From Malurus cyaneus samueli (lineage: Eukaryota; Chordata; Aves; Passeriformes; Maluridae), in NCBI GenBank assembly GCA_009741485.1, contig CM019236.1:58397797-58461796 (forward strand): a stretch of 64,000 bases of DNA, given 5' to 3'. A program made the position numbers and the translations under genes. The notes below the pieces were generated by a model. The model had not been told where the DNA came from, did not search any database, and saw only the letters and a list, made by a program, of their open reading frames with translations. Positions within the stretch are counted from its first letter, which is position 1, and each line of letters opens with the position of its first letter. Below are positions 63,546-64,000 of the stretch, piece by piece.

Positions 63546-64000
63546 TTGATAAGCTTTTTATCATACAATCTTACTCAGGAAACTTCAAATCATGACTGCA
63601 GCTTGAAGCACACCTATGAGAACCTTAGTGTGCTTGTTTTTCAATTCGTTTGGCAATGAATCCAGAAGAGATAAATTGAACTGGTTGCTTTGATTTGCAG
63701 AAGCTGAACTTAGAATGTTGTTTGAAATATTTCTGTCTCTTGATTTACTCTATGGATTTTACCAAGCTGTCTATAAACAGGACTTAGATTTGGTATAGCT
63801 AAACTAATAGAAGGGCAGGAAAATTCAGATCTCTTGTTAACAAAAATTCTTTAAAATCCTGAATGTAAGTTAACGAGGATGGAAAAAGTGTGCAGTGGTT
63901 CAGCTGAGACTTAAAGTAAGCCACTCTGCTTTCTTCTACCCTGATCTGGTGAGAGAGAGGCAGAAGCAGAGACAGGTTGAGATAACAATTACTGAAAACA
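63546..64000. other. Non-coding sequence to window end
   Basis: No gene or repeat recognised. It ends in a purine-rich GAGAGAGAGG patch near 63950. Confidence 0.55.

Noticed and set aside
1..64000. CRISPR arrays, operons, bacterial signals, rRNA or tRNA genes
   Set aside because: None seen. No regularly spaced repeats of suitable size, no ribosome-binding-site-led gene chains, and no tRNA-like arms I could verify; vertebrate repeat content argues against a prokaryotic origin.

Overview
This window looks like a stretch of avian nuclear genome, mostly intergenic or intronic. The main evidence is seven fragments of CR1 LINEs in both orientations with the CR1 3' end, plus ERVL-type long terminal repeats with avian ERVL pol sequence and a decayed gammaretrovirus-like pol. 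The background is AT-rich and CpG-poor, with many poly-A, poly-T and CAAA-type tracts and no operon-like packing of genes. Bird is well supported. A lineage within birds is not.

Layout. 1-14.9 kb is plain non-coding DNA with a C18 run near 2.15 kb, a long A tract near 10.1 kb and a strong hairpin near 12.27 kb. 15.0-16.3 kb holds a broken gammaretroviral pol (reverse transcriptase to RNase H). 17.5-21.7 kb carries three CR1 pieces. 22.8-29.3 kb has A-rich simple repeats and a 123-bp GGGAT-type minisatellite at 25.8 kb. 30-44 kb is mainly featureless except for CR1 at 35.1 and 40.5 kb. 44.8-46.2 kb has an ERVL-type LTR, a perfect 99-bp inverted copy of part of that LTR, and a CR1. 52.1-54.4 kb has an LTR-like GC-richer block and a heavily deleted ERVL provirus. 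55.6-64 kb has T-rich tracts, a 149-bp direct duplication (58.0 and 60.7 kb), a candidate spliced exon between the two copies (59.5 kb), a CR1 piece and an unassigned CpG-retaining ORF (62.6 kb).

No complete protein-coding gene can be shown. The best coding signal is the 139-base open segment at 59477-59615, bounded by AG and GTGAGC splice-like sites. If it is real, the right part of the window lies in a plus-strand gene with long introns whose identity I could not establish. The retroviral pieces are all broken and cannot make functional products. The most unusual structures are the perfect inverted repeat inside old LTR sequence and the duplication flanking the candidate exon.
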